Source: an uncultured Alphaproteobacteria bacterium
Lineage (GTDB): Bacteria; Pseudomonadota; Alphaproteobacteria; Caulobacterales; Caulobacteraceae
DNA length: 49,698 bases
Direction: 5' to 3'
Assembly: GCA_903933475.1 (NCBI GenBank)
Contig: CAIZKE010000208.1
Span: 1 to 49,698 of the forward strand
Part shown: in pieces, positions 27,320 through 35,136 of the stretch
How the letters are laid out: each line of letters opens with the position of its first letter
How positions within the stretch are numbered: position 1 is the first letter of the stretch
The notes under the pieces: generated by a model
What the model saw: only the letters and a program-made list of their open reading frames with translations
Told to the model about the DNA's origin: nothing
The model's database searches: none
Position numbers and translations under genes: made by a program

Positions 27320-28384
27320 ATGGCCCGGATCACCCTGAGACAGCTCCTCGATCACGCCGCCGAGCACGGCTATGGCGTCCCGGCCTTCAACATCAACAAC
27401 ATGGAGCAGGGCCTGGCCATCCTGGAGGCGGCCGATGCGACGGACTCAGCCGTCATCATCCAGGCCAGCCGGGGCGCCCGCTCCTACGCCAACGACATCG
27501 TCCTCAAGCACCTGATCGACGCCCTGGCCGAGATGTACCCGCACATCCCGATCTGCATGCACCAGGACCACGGGAACAACGAGGCGACCTGCGCCACAGC
27601 TATCCAGTATGGCTTCACCTCGGTGATGATGGACGGCTCGCTGATGGCCGACGGCAAGACCCCCGCCGACTATGACTACAATGTCCGCGTCACCCGTAAC
27701 GTGGTGGACATGGCCCACTGGGTCGGCGCCTCGGTGGAGGGCGAACTGGGCGTGCTGGGCAGCCTCGAGACCGGCATGGGCGAGAAGGAGGACGGCCACG
27801 GCTTCGAGGGCAAGCTCGACCATGACCAGCTGCTGACCGATCCCGACCAGGCCGTGGCCTTCGTCAAGGCCACCCAGGTCGACGCCCTGGCCATTGCCAT
27901 GGGCACCAGCCACGGCGCCTACAAGTTCACCCGCAAGCCGGACGGCGACGTCCTGGCCATGAACGTGATCGAGGAGATCCACCGCCGCCTGCCCAACACC
28001 CACCTGGTCATGCACGGCTCCTCCAGCGTGCCTCAGGACCTCCAGGACATCATCAACCAGTACGGCGGCGAGATGCCCCAGACCTGGGGCGTGCCGGTGG
28101 AGGAGATCCAGCGTGGCATCAAGAACGGGGTGCGCAAGATCAACATCGACACCGACAACCGGATGGCCATGACCGGCGCCATCCGCAAGGTCTTCGCCGA
28201 GAACCCCGGCGAGTTTGACCCGCGCAAGTACCTCAAGCCCGCCATGGAAGCCATGCGCGCGGTCTGCCGCCAGCGCTTCGAGGAGTTCGGCACGGCGGGC
28301 CACGCCTCGAAGATCCGGGCCATCCCCCTGTCGGACATGGCCAAGCGCTATGCCTCGGGCAGCCTTTCGCCGAAGGTCGGCTGA
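27320..28384 (+). CDS. fba: Class II fructose-bisphosphate aldolase (Calvin-cycle subtype)
   Basis: 354 residues. Zinc ligands of class II aldolases are visible in MHQDHGNN (about residues 78-85), in the later GTSHGAYKF and in HGSSSVP, and the catalytic region TSVMMDGS is intact. Sequence layout matches the 'FruBisAldo_II_B' subtype named for Calvin-cycle operons, but no Rubisco or phosphoribulokinase is in the window, so a glycolytic/gluconeogenic role is most likely. GGAGA precedes the start. Its last 37 bp overlap the end of the convergent P450-peroxidase gene. Confidence 0.96.
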   Translation: MARITLRQLLDHAAEHGYGVPAFNINNMEQGLAILEAADATDSAVIIQASRGARSYANDIVLKHLIDALAEMYPHIPICMHQDHGNNEATCATAIQYGFTSVMMDGSLMADGKTPADYDYNVRVTRNVVDMAHWVGASVEGELGVLGSLETGMGEKEDGHGFEGKLDHDQLLTDPDQAVAFVKATQVDALAIAMGTSHGAYKFTRKPDGDVLAMNVIEEIHRRLPNTHLVMHGSSSVPQDLQDIINQYGGEMPQTWGVPVEEIQRGIKNGVRKINIDTDNRMAMTGAIRKVFAENPGEFDPRKYLKPAMEAMRAVCRQRFEEFGTAGHASKIRAIPLSDMAKRYASGSLSPKVG

Positions 28385-31300
28385 GGCGGAGCGATCCTCC
28401 GGGCCCTGTCCACCAGGTAGTAAAGGGCCGACCGGCTGGGCATAAAGAAGTAGCCCCCGCCTCGGACGGTCACGAAGTCCGGGATCCCCTTCAGCCGGCG
28501 CACCGTCCGCCCGTCCGGCAGGGACAGGTCCTGGAGCTGGCCGTCGGTGTCGACAAGGGGATCGGACTCCCCCGTCAGGCCATGGAAGGACGGGTCGCCG
28601 ATCCAGGTCTGCTGGACGAACTCGAACTGCCGCTCCAGGTCGGAGCAGGCGGCCAGGAAGATCAGGCCCTCGGTAGGACTCTCCCCCTTGGCGCCCGGCT
28701 CGGCATAGGCCCGGCCCCGGCGCAGGATCCGGTGGCTGCTGATGTGATTTGGGGTCTTGAGGTCGTCCGCTATCAGGCTGTCCCGCGGATTTGTGCGCCG
28801 GACATGGGACCCGAGGGGGCAGGCGAAGCCCCGGGGGTCCAGGGTGGCGTAGAGGAAGTCGTCGGTCGTGTCGGGTTTTCGCGGCTGCCGGTCGGGATAG
28901 AGAACCACCGGCGACCCATCCCGCCATCTCCCCACCATCTTCGCGGCGACCCAGTCAGCGTCCACCTTGGGTGCGCCAGCCTGTCGCAACAGGGCTGCCG
29001 CCGCCTGCCGTGTGTAGTCGATGAAGCCCGCTACATCCTGTTCCAGCTGGCGCACCACCAGGAAGGTCCCGTTGCGGCCGAAATCATGGTCCGCCGCCGC
29101 GCCTGTTTCCCGGCCAAAGGCCGGATAGCGCCTGTACGCCTGGCCGCGGATCGCGGGAAGGATATCCAGTGGATCGAGGTACCCGGGGATCTCGCAGGTC
29201 GGGGGCAGGCCGCCACGCATGTGAGGGTAGCCCAGGAGGATTTCCCCGGGTGAGACCTGGTCGGCTGGTAGCCCCGGATTCCCCCGGAGGCCCTTGATGG
29301 CCGGGTTGGAAATGCCGTCGGCAAACCCGAAGGGCTCAGCCCGCAGGCCACTCTCCAGCACCGGACGGACCGGGCTGGTGATCATCTTCACCAGCGAAAG
29401 GCCGTGGGCATTTACGTGGCGGGCGATGACCGCCTGACAGGTTTCAGGATTGACCCCGTAGACCAGAAGTACTGCGTCCACGGAGCGGTCGCCTTCCGGA
29501 CGCCCGGTCCAGGGCGAAGAGTCTGACCACTGCCAAGAGGTCGGAGACGAAGGCCCGCCGTCCCTCAGCACGCGGGACCGGCCTCCCATGCCCTGGTTGA
29601 ATGGGGCCAGGAAGGCGCCGAGCCCCATGCCGGAGTCCGGCGCGGGTAGGCCCAGTTTTGTCAGTCCGGTGGCGGTGAAGGCCACGAAGGTCGCCGTAGG
29701 CTCTTCCGGTAAGGCGCGCCGATCGCCGGCCAGCAACTGGGACCAGAGCTGCTGTTCCCACCTGTGCGGATCGGGGTCCTCGTTCCCGAAGTTCACGGTC
29801 TTGGTGAGGGCGTCAGTCCACGAAACGAGGTTGGCGGCGGGATCGAGCCGCACAAGCCCGCAGGCCATGGCTGGCAGGGAGCCAAGGCCCCGGAGGATCA
29901 GGGTCTGGATCTCGGGGGTCTCGATTTCCCGGTCCGGCCGCTTGACCGAGGCCAGCATGTCGAGCCAGTCGCGCGCCTCGCTGGCGTTGGCGGCCCGCAT
30001 GAGGCCGTCGTGGATCAGCGCATTCCTGCGAATGTTCTCCAGGGTCAGGCCCGGATAGCCCGAGAACCAGAAGTTGGTCTTCTGCAGGGAGCGCTTGGCG
30101 AAGCGCTTGAAGGCGTCGGGGTCGGACGCGCCATCCAGCACGAGCAGCCGCGGGGTGGGCGCGCCCTGGCTGTGTCCCCAAGCCAGGTTCAGGCCTACCG
30201 ACGCCAGGGCGGTGAAGTCTTCCAGGTAGCTCAGCCAGGAGCCATCGTAGTTGGAAAGGAAGACCATGGATTTCGCACCCGGAGGCTTCACCCAACGGGC
30301 AAAGTGGATGGTTCCCATCCGCGCCAGGTTGCCCGGGCGGAAGGCGAAGAGCGCCAGGAGCCGGATGATCCACATGCCCAGGGCCAGGGTGTACCTCCGG
30401 AACGGCCCCGCCTTCAGCCGGGTGACCGAGATCATATGGTTCTGCGCGTAACCCGGTTCATTCTCGAAGGTCTCCACCTCTGTGACCTGTGCGGGAGAGG
30501 CGTTGCTCGGGTCACTGCGGTCTCCCGCCTCGTGGGCGAGCAGGATGAGCGTGAACAGGCCTGCCGCCAGGCCGGCGGTGACCAGGGTCGCAATCGACAC
30601 CCAGATGAGGCTCTCTCCGAGGATACCGGCGATGTCCAAGGCACCCGGGAGAGGGCCTCCGCCCGGAAAGATCCGTAGGGCTGCCACGATACCTACGGCG
30701 AGAGCGAGGAGGACGCCGAAGGTTATTGCCCTCTGGCGGTCTGCGGCGATTAGGGCGGCGACCCGGCCGGGCGGAGGGTTCTCACTGTCCCGACTTGTGA
30801 CGTAGTCCGCAAAGGCAAGCCGCTGGCTTCTCGGTCGGATGAGGAAGCTCCTGAAGGCGGCGCCCTTCTGGAGCAAGGGCTCCATCGCCTTTGGATTGGG
30901 TGCGGTCGTGACGACGCCAGGATCCTGGCGGATCAGTCGCCGGACCGTGTCCAGGACACTCAGGGCGTCGGGGGCGGCCCCCTTGTCCCTGGCGCCGAGG
31001 CCGGACCCGACGGGGCCGTGGAGGTTCAAGCTGTCGATCACCTCTCGGACGAAATCTGCCAGTTCCTTCTGCCGGCGGATATCCGAGGCGGAGATTCCGA
31101 TGGAGCCCGGATACTGGAGGCCCGTCGCGCCCCAGGGCGTGCACCGGATGTCCAGGACGTTCTTTTTCAGGAACCGCGCGAGGTCGTCCGTTGTCGCCAG
31201 CGAGGGATCCACCTGCCTGAATACGGGCAGCCAGTCCGTCATCCCGCTGGCAAGGGCGGGGATCGCTGCCTCGGCGTCCCCGTCCACATTCAGGTCACCC

Positions 31301-33102
31301 ATGAGCCAATGCTCGGGCTTGGTCGCCGTGCCCAGGTCCAGGACGCTGAAGGAGGCGAAGTGAACGATATCGGCGGTTCCCAGGCCGCCCTTCGCTGGCG
31401 ACTGCCTCAGACCTTGCAGGTCCTGCTGGATCCGGGCGGGATTCGCTCCCGGCGGTAGCAGGGCCGCGATGACCATCAGGGTCTGCTGGGAGGCGAAGAC
31501 GACGGGCCTTGCATTCACATCGCTGGATCTGTCCGGTTTCCAGGTCATCTCCATGTGGCGAGGGAAGGGGCCAGCGGACCGGACCTTGCCCGCATTGCCG
31601 GGCGCAGGCGCCAGTTCCTCGCGGGAGAAGAGGGCCACGGCGATCTCGACCATCACGGCGACGGCGAGGTGAATACCGACGCATTTGTGGTCGCCCCAGC
31701 CGAACATGATCTCGGCGGCCTGCTTTTCCGCCAGGGGCCGGTCGGGGTTGAAGGTGTTGGGTCGCCGGAATCGACGGCCGTCCCGCAGGGCGGAGGCGGT
31801 GGCCACCATGACCAGGTCGCCGGCCTTGACAGGAGCAGCGCGCAGCGTCCCCTCGGCGATCACGCCCTTCGCTGCGGCGATCCGGAACTGGCCCGGATAG
31901 AGGGTCGGCGACAGCCGGGCGGCCTCCATCAGGATCTCCCGAAGGCGGGCGCGGGCCGCGGTCTGTGCTCCGGGATCTACCTCGCGAGCCGCCCTTGCGA
32001 GGTGCCGGGCCTCCTCCCACCACTCAGGCCAGGAGAGCAGTTCCTCGATGATGGCGGTCATGCCGATGGTCGTCGTCGGGATCATTCCCGTCGCATTGCC
32101 GGTCAGGAAGGTGATGATCTCGGCGTGGGTGATCCCGCCCTTCTTCTTCAGCGCGAGCAGCCGGTCGATGACGGTGTTGGCACCGGGACACTTCTCGGCA
32201 ACGTCAAGGCTCCGCTCGACCACGGCCCGGAAGTGGCGAGCTGCCTGCAGGGCCTGAGAGCGGGTCTCAGGCTTGCCGAAGGGGTCCGCGAAGATCATCC
32301 GCGACATGCCGATGGTCCAGTCGGCAAGGGCGTCGGGGTCGGGGGCCTCCAGGCCGAAGTAATCGATGCAGGTCTCCGCGGCCGTCCGCCGGATGAGGTC
32401 GGCGACCACGTCTATCCGGCCCTGTGACTGTTCCACGAGGTTGGTGGCCACCTCGGCGGCCCGTCCCTCGACCCGGGCGCGATCACCGGGATTCGCGATC
32501 TGGCCGACGACCCCGTTGAGGACCTGGCGCGCCGCAGCATGTTCCGCGCCGTTCATGCCAAGCACGAAGTTGGTCCCCTGGCCCATGTCCATCATTTCCG
32601 CGCCATAGGCGGTCTCAAAGACGGCAGAATTGTTGAGGACTGCGGCCACGTCGTCGTACCGGGTCACCAGCCGGAAGGGGATCGGCCAGAGCCTGGCGTT
32701 CGGTGCGATGACCCGGATTACCCCCAGGCCCAGCCCGGTGATGGCCTTGATGAAGCTGTCCATGCCAATGGCGAGGCCGCCGGGGGGGGCCTCCGGGTCC
32801 AGCCTGAAGGGCTCAGGCTTCTGGAAGGGATCGGCCGCCTCAAGCGCCCGGGCAGCCTTGATCTTGCCCCAGTACTTCTGGGTCAGCTTCTGCCTGAGGT
32901 CGCCGGGGCCTCCCCGAGCCCACCAAAGGGCCGCCGCCCCCAAGACCAGGATGGCTGCCAGGCCCAGGGCGAAGGGGGCAAGCACAGGCCAGGTTCTCAG
33001 GGCCCAGGCCACGACAATGCTGCTCAGCCACAGGGCGGCTGCGATCGGCAGGGTCCAGAGGCCCGCGACCAGAATGAATTCCCGTATGCGTCCCGCCCAC
33101 AT
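28348..33102 (-). CDS. Membrane-anchored cytochrome P450 - DyP-type peroxidase fusion
   Basis: 1584 residues from the ATG at 33102, with GGGAG 7-11 bases upstream; the 110 codons of open frame before it lie in the regulator's coding sequence. Order: two membrane helices (about 9-34, 40-62); a P450 domain (about 85-515) with ExxR at 393-396 and haem-ligand C474 in FGWGDHKCVG; a soluble module (about 530-760); two helices (793-810, 833-856); a second, similar module (about 925-1050); and a DyP peroxidase (about 1070-1584) with GFADG (1259-1263), proximal H1433 in GSHVRRTNPRD and distal-Arg motif RRG (1461-1463). Both haem sites look intact. The P450 I-helix (GNATGMIPTTT, 335-345) lacks the acid-Thr pair, hinting at peroxide or hydroperoxide use. 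Substrate is unknown. Two helices between the haem domains put both on the same membrane face. Confidence 0.93.
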   Translation of the reverse strand: MWAGRIREFILVAGLWTLPIAAALWLSSIVVAWALRTWPVLAPFALGLAAILVLGAAALWWARGGPGDLRQKLTQKYWGKIKAARALEAADPFQKPEPFRLDPEAPPGGLAIGMDSFIKAITGLGLGVIRVIAPNARLWPIPFRLVTRYDDVAAVLNNSAVFETAYGAEMMDMGQGTNFVLGMNGAEHAAARQVLNGVVGQIANPGDRARVEGRAAEVATNLVEQSQGRIDVVADLIRRTAAETCIDYFGLEAPDPDALADWTIGMSRMIFADPFGKPETRSQALQAARHFRAVVERSLDVAEKCPGANTVIDRLLALKKKGGITHAEIITFLTGNATGMIPTTTIGMTAIIEELLSWPEWWEEARHLARAAREVDPGAQTAARARLREILMEAARLSPTLYPGQFRIAAAKGVIAEGTLRAAPVKAGDLVMVATASALRDGRRFRRPNTFNPDRPLAEKQAAEIMFGWGDHKCVGIHLAVAVMVEIAVALFSREELAPAPGNAGKVRSAGPFPRHMEMTWKPDRSSDVNARPVVFASQQTLMVIAALLPPGANPARIQQDLQGLRQSPAKGGLGTADIVHFASFSVLDLGTATKPEHWLMGDLNVDGDAEAAIPALASGMTDWLPVFRQVDPSLATTDDLARFLKKNVLDIRCTPWGATGLQYPGSIGISASDIRRQKELADFVREVIDSLNLHGPVGSGLGARDKGAAPDALSVLDTVRRLIRQDPGVVTTAPNPKAMEPLLQKGAAFRSFLIRPRSQRLAFADYVTSRDSENPPPGRVAALIAADRQRAITFGVLLALAVGIVAALRIFPGGGPLPGALDIAGILGESLIWVSIATLVTAGLAAGLFTLILLAHEAGDRSDPSNASPAQVTEVETFENEPGYAQNHMISVTRLKAGPFRRYTLALGMWIIRLLALFAFRPGNLARMGTIHFARWVKPPGAKSMVFLSNYDGSWLSYLEDFTALASVGLNLAWGHSQGAPTPRLLVLDGASDPDAFKRFAKRSLQKTNFWFSGYPGLTLENIRRNALIHDGLMRAANASEARDWLDMLASVKRPDREIETPEIQTLILRGLGSLPAMACGLVRLDPAANLVSWTDALTKTVNFGNEDPDPHRWEQQLWSQLLAGDRRALPEEPTATFVAFTATGLTKLGLPAPDSGMGLGAFLAPFNQGMGGRSRVLRDGGPSSPTSWQWSDSSPWTGRPEGDRSVDAVLLVYGVNPETCQAVIARHVNAHGLSLVKMITSPVRPVLESGLRAEPFGFADGISNPAIKGLRGNPGLPADQVSPGEILLGYPHMRGGLPPTCEIPGYLDPLDILPAIRGQAYRRYPAFGRETGAAADHDFGRNGTFLVVRQLEQDVAGFIDYTRQAAAALLRQAGAPKVDADWVAAKMVGRWRDGSPVVLYPDRQPRKPDTTDDFLYATLDPRGFACPLGSHVRRTNPRDSLIADDLKTPNHISSHRILRRGRAYAEPGAKGESPTEGLIFLAACSDLERQFEFVQQTWIGDPSFHGLTGESDPLVDTDGQLQDLSLPDGRTVRRLKGIPDFVTVRGGGYFFMPSRSALYYLVDRARRIAPPQPTFGERLPEA

Positions 33103-33167
33103 GGCCCCACTCCCGTTCCTGCCTGACGACCTGAAAGAGTGCAGAGCCAGACGGCTCCAGCCGGCGC

Positions 33168-34916
33168 CTAGGGCGTCCCGGCCGCGCCCTGATCCAGAGC
33201 CAGCCTCAGGCCATCCTTGAAAAACGCGTTCCAGCCGGCGTCCACGAAGGGCAGCCAGTCGATGTCCGCCTCGGTAAAGCCCCGGCATTGCCCCATCATC
33301 TCGCGCGCCGCCCCGGTCGCCCCATCGGCCTCGCCGCTCCGCACGAGGGCATTGACCATGACCAGGTGCGCCATCCAGTACCCCGGTCGCCGGATCAGGG
33401 ACTGCTGGGCGAGATCGATCGCCTCGGTCCATTTCCCGGTCATGCAGTGGGCGGCCGCCAGATCTCCCAGCGTATGGAAGGCGAAGGGGTCATTCGGGTT
33501 CAGCCGCAGGGATGTGGTCAGGCTCGCCATGGCGTCTTCCGGGCGACCCGCCAGGTACAGCCCCGACCCCAGGAAGGCGTGCGCCTGTGGAAGGCTGGGA
33601 TTCAGCTCGATCGCCCTGCGGAACAGCCTGAGCGCCGGGGCGTTGTTGCGCTGGAACATCTCGGCCGCACCCAGGATGGCGTGAGCCCTTCCGTCCTCGG
33701 GATCGGCCTGCATGGCGCGCCTCGCCAGGCGCGACCAGAAGCCCATGTCCTCGGGACTGATGCGTTGCGCCCAGATGTTCCAGCCCATGGTCCAGGCGGC
33801 CTGGACGAGGACCTCCGGATTGTCGGGCTCGAGCTGAAGGGCTTCGTCAAACAGTTCGCGCGCGATCCTCGAATCCTTGCTGGTCATCTGGTTCAGGTGC
33901 CAGCGGCCCCGCCAGATCAGGGTGTTCACGTCGCGGCTTGTTGCGGGCCGGGACGCGGCCCTCGACTGTTCGGCATGGTCGATCCGGGTGTCCAGGACAG
34001 CGGTCAGGCCGCCCAGGACCGTGGACAGGCTCTCGTTGGAGAGGCTTTCCGGCAGGGCGAACTTCTCGGACCAGATGACCTTTCCGTTGGTGGCGTCGAT
34101 CGTCGAAACCGACAGGACGAACCCCGACGGCGCCGTTCGCAGCCGACCTTCCACGAGATACCGAGCGCCCAGGTTGGTGCCGATCTGCTTGGCGTCGACC
34201 TTCGAAGGGTCCTGCCCGAAGCTGGAGCTGCGGGCGATGACCGGAAGCCAGCGAAGTCGCGACAACTGGTCGATCAGGTCCTCGCTGATGCCCTCCGCGG
34301 CGATATCCACAGCGCTGTCGCCCGTCTGGTTCTGGAACTTGAGTACGGCCACGGCGGGGCGTCCCTCGAATCCGGGTGCCGGCATCGACAGGTCGACGAG
34401 ATGCGCCGGTAGCGGTGGGGTCGCCGCCTTACGCGCCAACGCCTCCCACCCCTCGGCCTGGGCGTGGATGAGGGCGCGCTGCTCCCTCAGCCATTCCTCG
34501 AAGCCCTCTTCGCCGGGAAGATCGAGGCCCTCCAGGAACTCGGCTGCACCCCAGGGTTCCGACGGGTCATTCTCGTTTGCCGCCCCGGGAATCGGAATGT
34601 CGAAGGCGATGGCTCGCAGGTTCAGGCTCACCCGTGTGCCCTCGGCAAACAGCAGGGGCTCGGCAGCGTCTGCGAAGAGCCTGCGCAGGTTGGAGAGTTC
34701 GCGTCTCAGGCTGGTCTGGGACTGGACGGACTCCCGAGAGCCCCAGAGCTTGTCCTGCAGGAACTGGCGGGTGCGTTCGCCATCCCGGCCGGTCGCCAGG
34801 AGGGCGATGAGCCCGATGGCCTTCTTGCTCGCGACTTCCACCCTGTGCCCGTCGATTCCCTGGAGGCGGAAGGCCCCCATAAGCCGGACAGAATAGACTC
34901 CGGATCGCGCCGTCAT
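33168..34916 (-). CDS. SARP/OmpR-type winged-helix regulator with TolB-like and TPR domains
   Basis: 582 residues. Residues about 8-100 are a winged-helix DNA-binding domain of the SARP/OmpR type (LMGAFRLQGIDGHRVE; KAIGLIALLA; DKLWGSRE; QTSLRRELSNLRRLF). Residues about 165-290 resemble the TolB-N/FlgO-like domain common in such regulators (PAVAVLKFQNQTGD; EGISEDLIDQLSR; VIARSSSF; LVEGRL; GKVIWSEKF). About 310-565 are TPR repeats (for example IELNPSLPQAHAFLGSGLYLAGRPEDAMASL-type units). There is no receiver domain, so activity is presumably controlled through the TPR/TolB part. It lies 65 bp upstream of the P450-peroxidase gene, in the same direction, and most likely regulates it and itself. 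Confidence 0.88.
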   Translation of the reverse strand: MTARSGVYSVRLMGAFRLQGIDGHRVEVASKKAIGLIALLATGRDGERTRQFLQDKLWGSRESVQSQTSLRRELSNLRRLFADAAEPLLFAEGTRVSLNLRAIAFDIPIPGAANENDPSEPWGAAEFLEGLDLPGEEGFEEWLREQRALIHAQAEGWEALARKAATPPLPAHLVDLSMPAPGFEGRPAVAVLKFQNQTGDSAVDIAAEGISEDLIDQLSRLRWLPVIARSSSFGQDPSKVDAKQIGTNLGARYLVEGRLRTAPSGFVLSVSTIDATNGKVIWSEKFALPESLSNESLSTVLGGLTAVLDTRIDHAEQSRAASRPATSRDVNTLIWRGRWHLNQMTSKDSRIARELFDEALQLEPDNPEVLVQAAWTMGWNIWAQRISPEDMGFWSRLARRAMQADPEDGRAHAILGAAEMFQRNNAPALRLFRRAIELNPSLPQAHAFLGSGLYLAGRPEDAMASLTTSLRLNPNDPFAFHTLGDLAAAHCMTGKWTEAIDLAQQSLIRRPGYWMAHLVMVNALVRSGEADGATGAAREMMGQCRGFTEADIDWLPFVDAGWNAFFKDGLRLALDQGAAGTP

Positions 34917-34959
34917 TCAAATCACCCCCGGGGCCTTGATACCCGACCCCTGAACTCTT

Positions 34960-34977
34960 TTTCACGCTTCCTTCACG
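34960..34977 (-). promoter_or_regulatory. TTTCACG direct repeat pair, proximal cluster
   Basis: TTTCACG (34960-34966) and CTTCACG (34971-34977) repeat with an 11-bp period, 44-61 bp upstream of the regulator start. On the minus strand this reads CGTGAAG-N4-CGTGAAA and overlaps a TTGACG that could serve as a -35. It is a likely site for the winged-helix regulator. Confidence 0.55.
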
Positions 34978-35042
34978 TCAAGTCCGGGGCGTCCCAAAAC
35001 AAGGCAGGGGCACAGACAAAGAAAAGGGAGGACTACCAGCAG

Positions 35043-35051
35043 GTTATATCA
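35043..35051 (-). promoter_or_regulatory. Extended -10 promoter candidate for the regulator-P450/DyP unit
   Basis: Minus-strand TG-A-TATAAC is an extended -10 element (TATAAC at 35043-35048). No good -35 is present, as is common for activator-dependent promoters. The triple repeat cluster lies about 65-95 bp upstream of the predicted start near 35036. Confidence 0.4.
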
Positions 35052-35102
35052 CCAGGGCATATCGCCACCACCGCTCGTCGCGTTTCTACAGCGGCGCCTG
35101 CG

Positions 35103-35131
35103 ATTCACGCTTTTTTCACGATGATTTCACG
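35103..35131 (-). promoter_or_regulatory. TTTCACG direct repeat triplet, distal cluster
   Basis: ATTCACG (35103-35109), TTTCACG (35114-35120) and TTTCACG (35125-35131) repeat exactly every 11 bp, so all lie on one face of the helix. The cluster ends six bases before the transporter stop codon at 35137-35139. Together with the proximal pair it brackets the promoter candidate. Confidence 0.6.
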
Positions 35132-35136
35132 TCAGA

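Noticed and set aside
27320..28384. Calvin-cycle operon
   Set aside because: The aldolase subtype and the tkt-gap-pgk-fba order resemble cbb clusters, but no Rubisco, phosphoribulokinase or CbbR is present in the window.
33103..33432. N-terminal extension of the P450-DyP protein by 110 residues
   Set aside because: The extension lies within the regulator's coding sequence, is Arg/Gly-rich and featureless, and the ATG at 33102 has a good ribosome site and begins right before the first membrane helix.
34960..35131. TTTCACG repeats as Pho boxes or a CRISPR-like array
   Set aside because: They do not match the CTGTCAT Pho-box heptamer, and units are 7 bp with 4-bp spacers, far too short for CRISPR. 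The 11-bp period is better explained by a winged-helix regulator.
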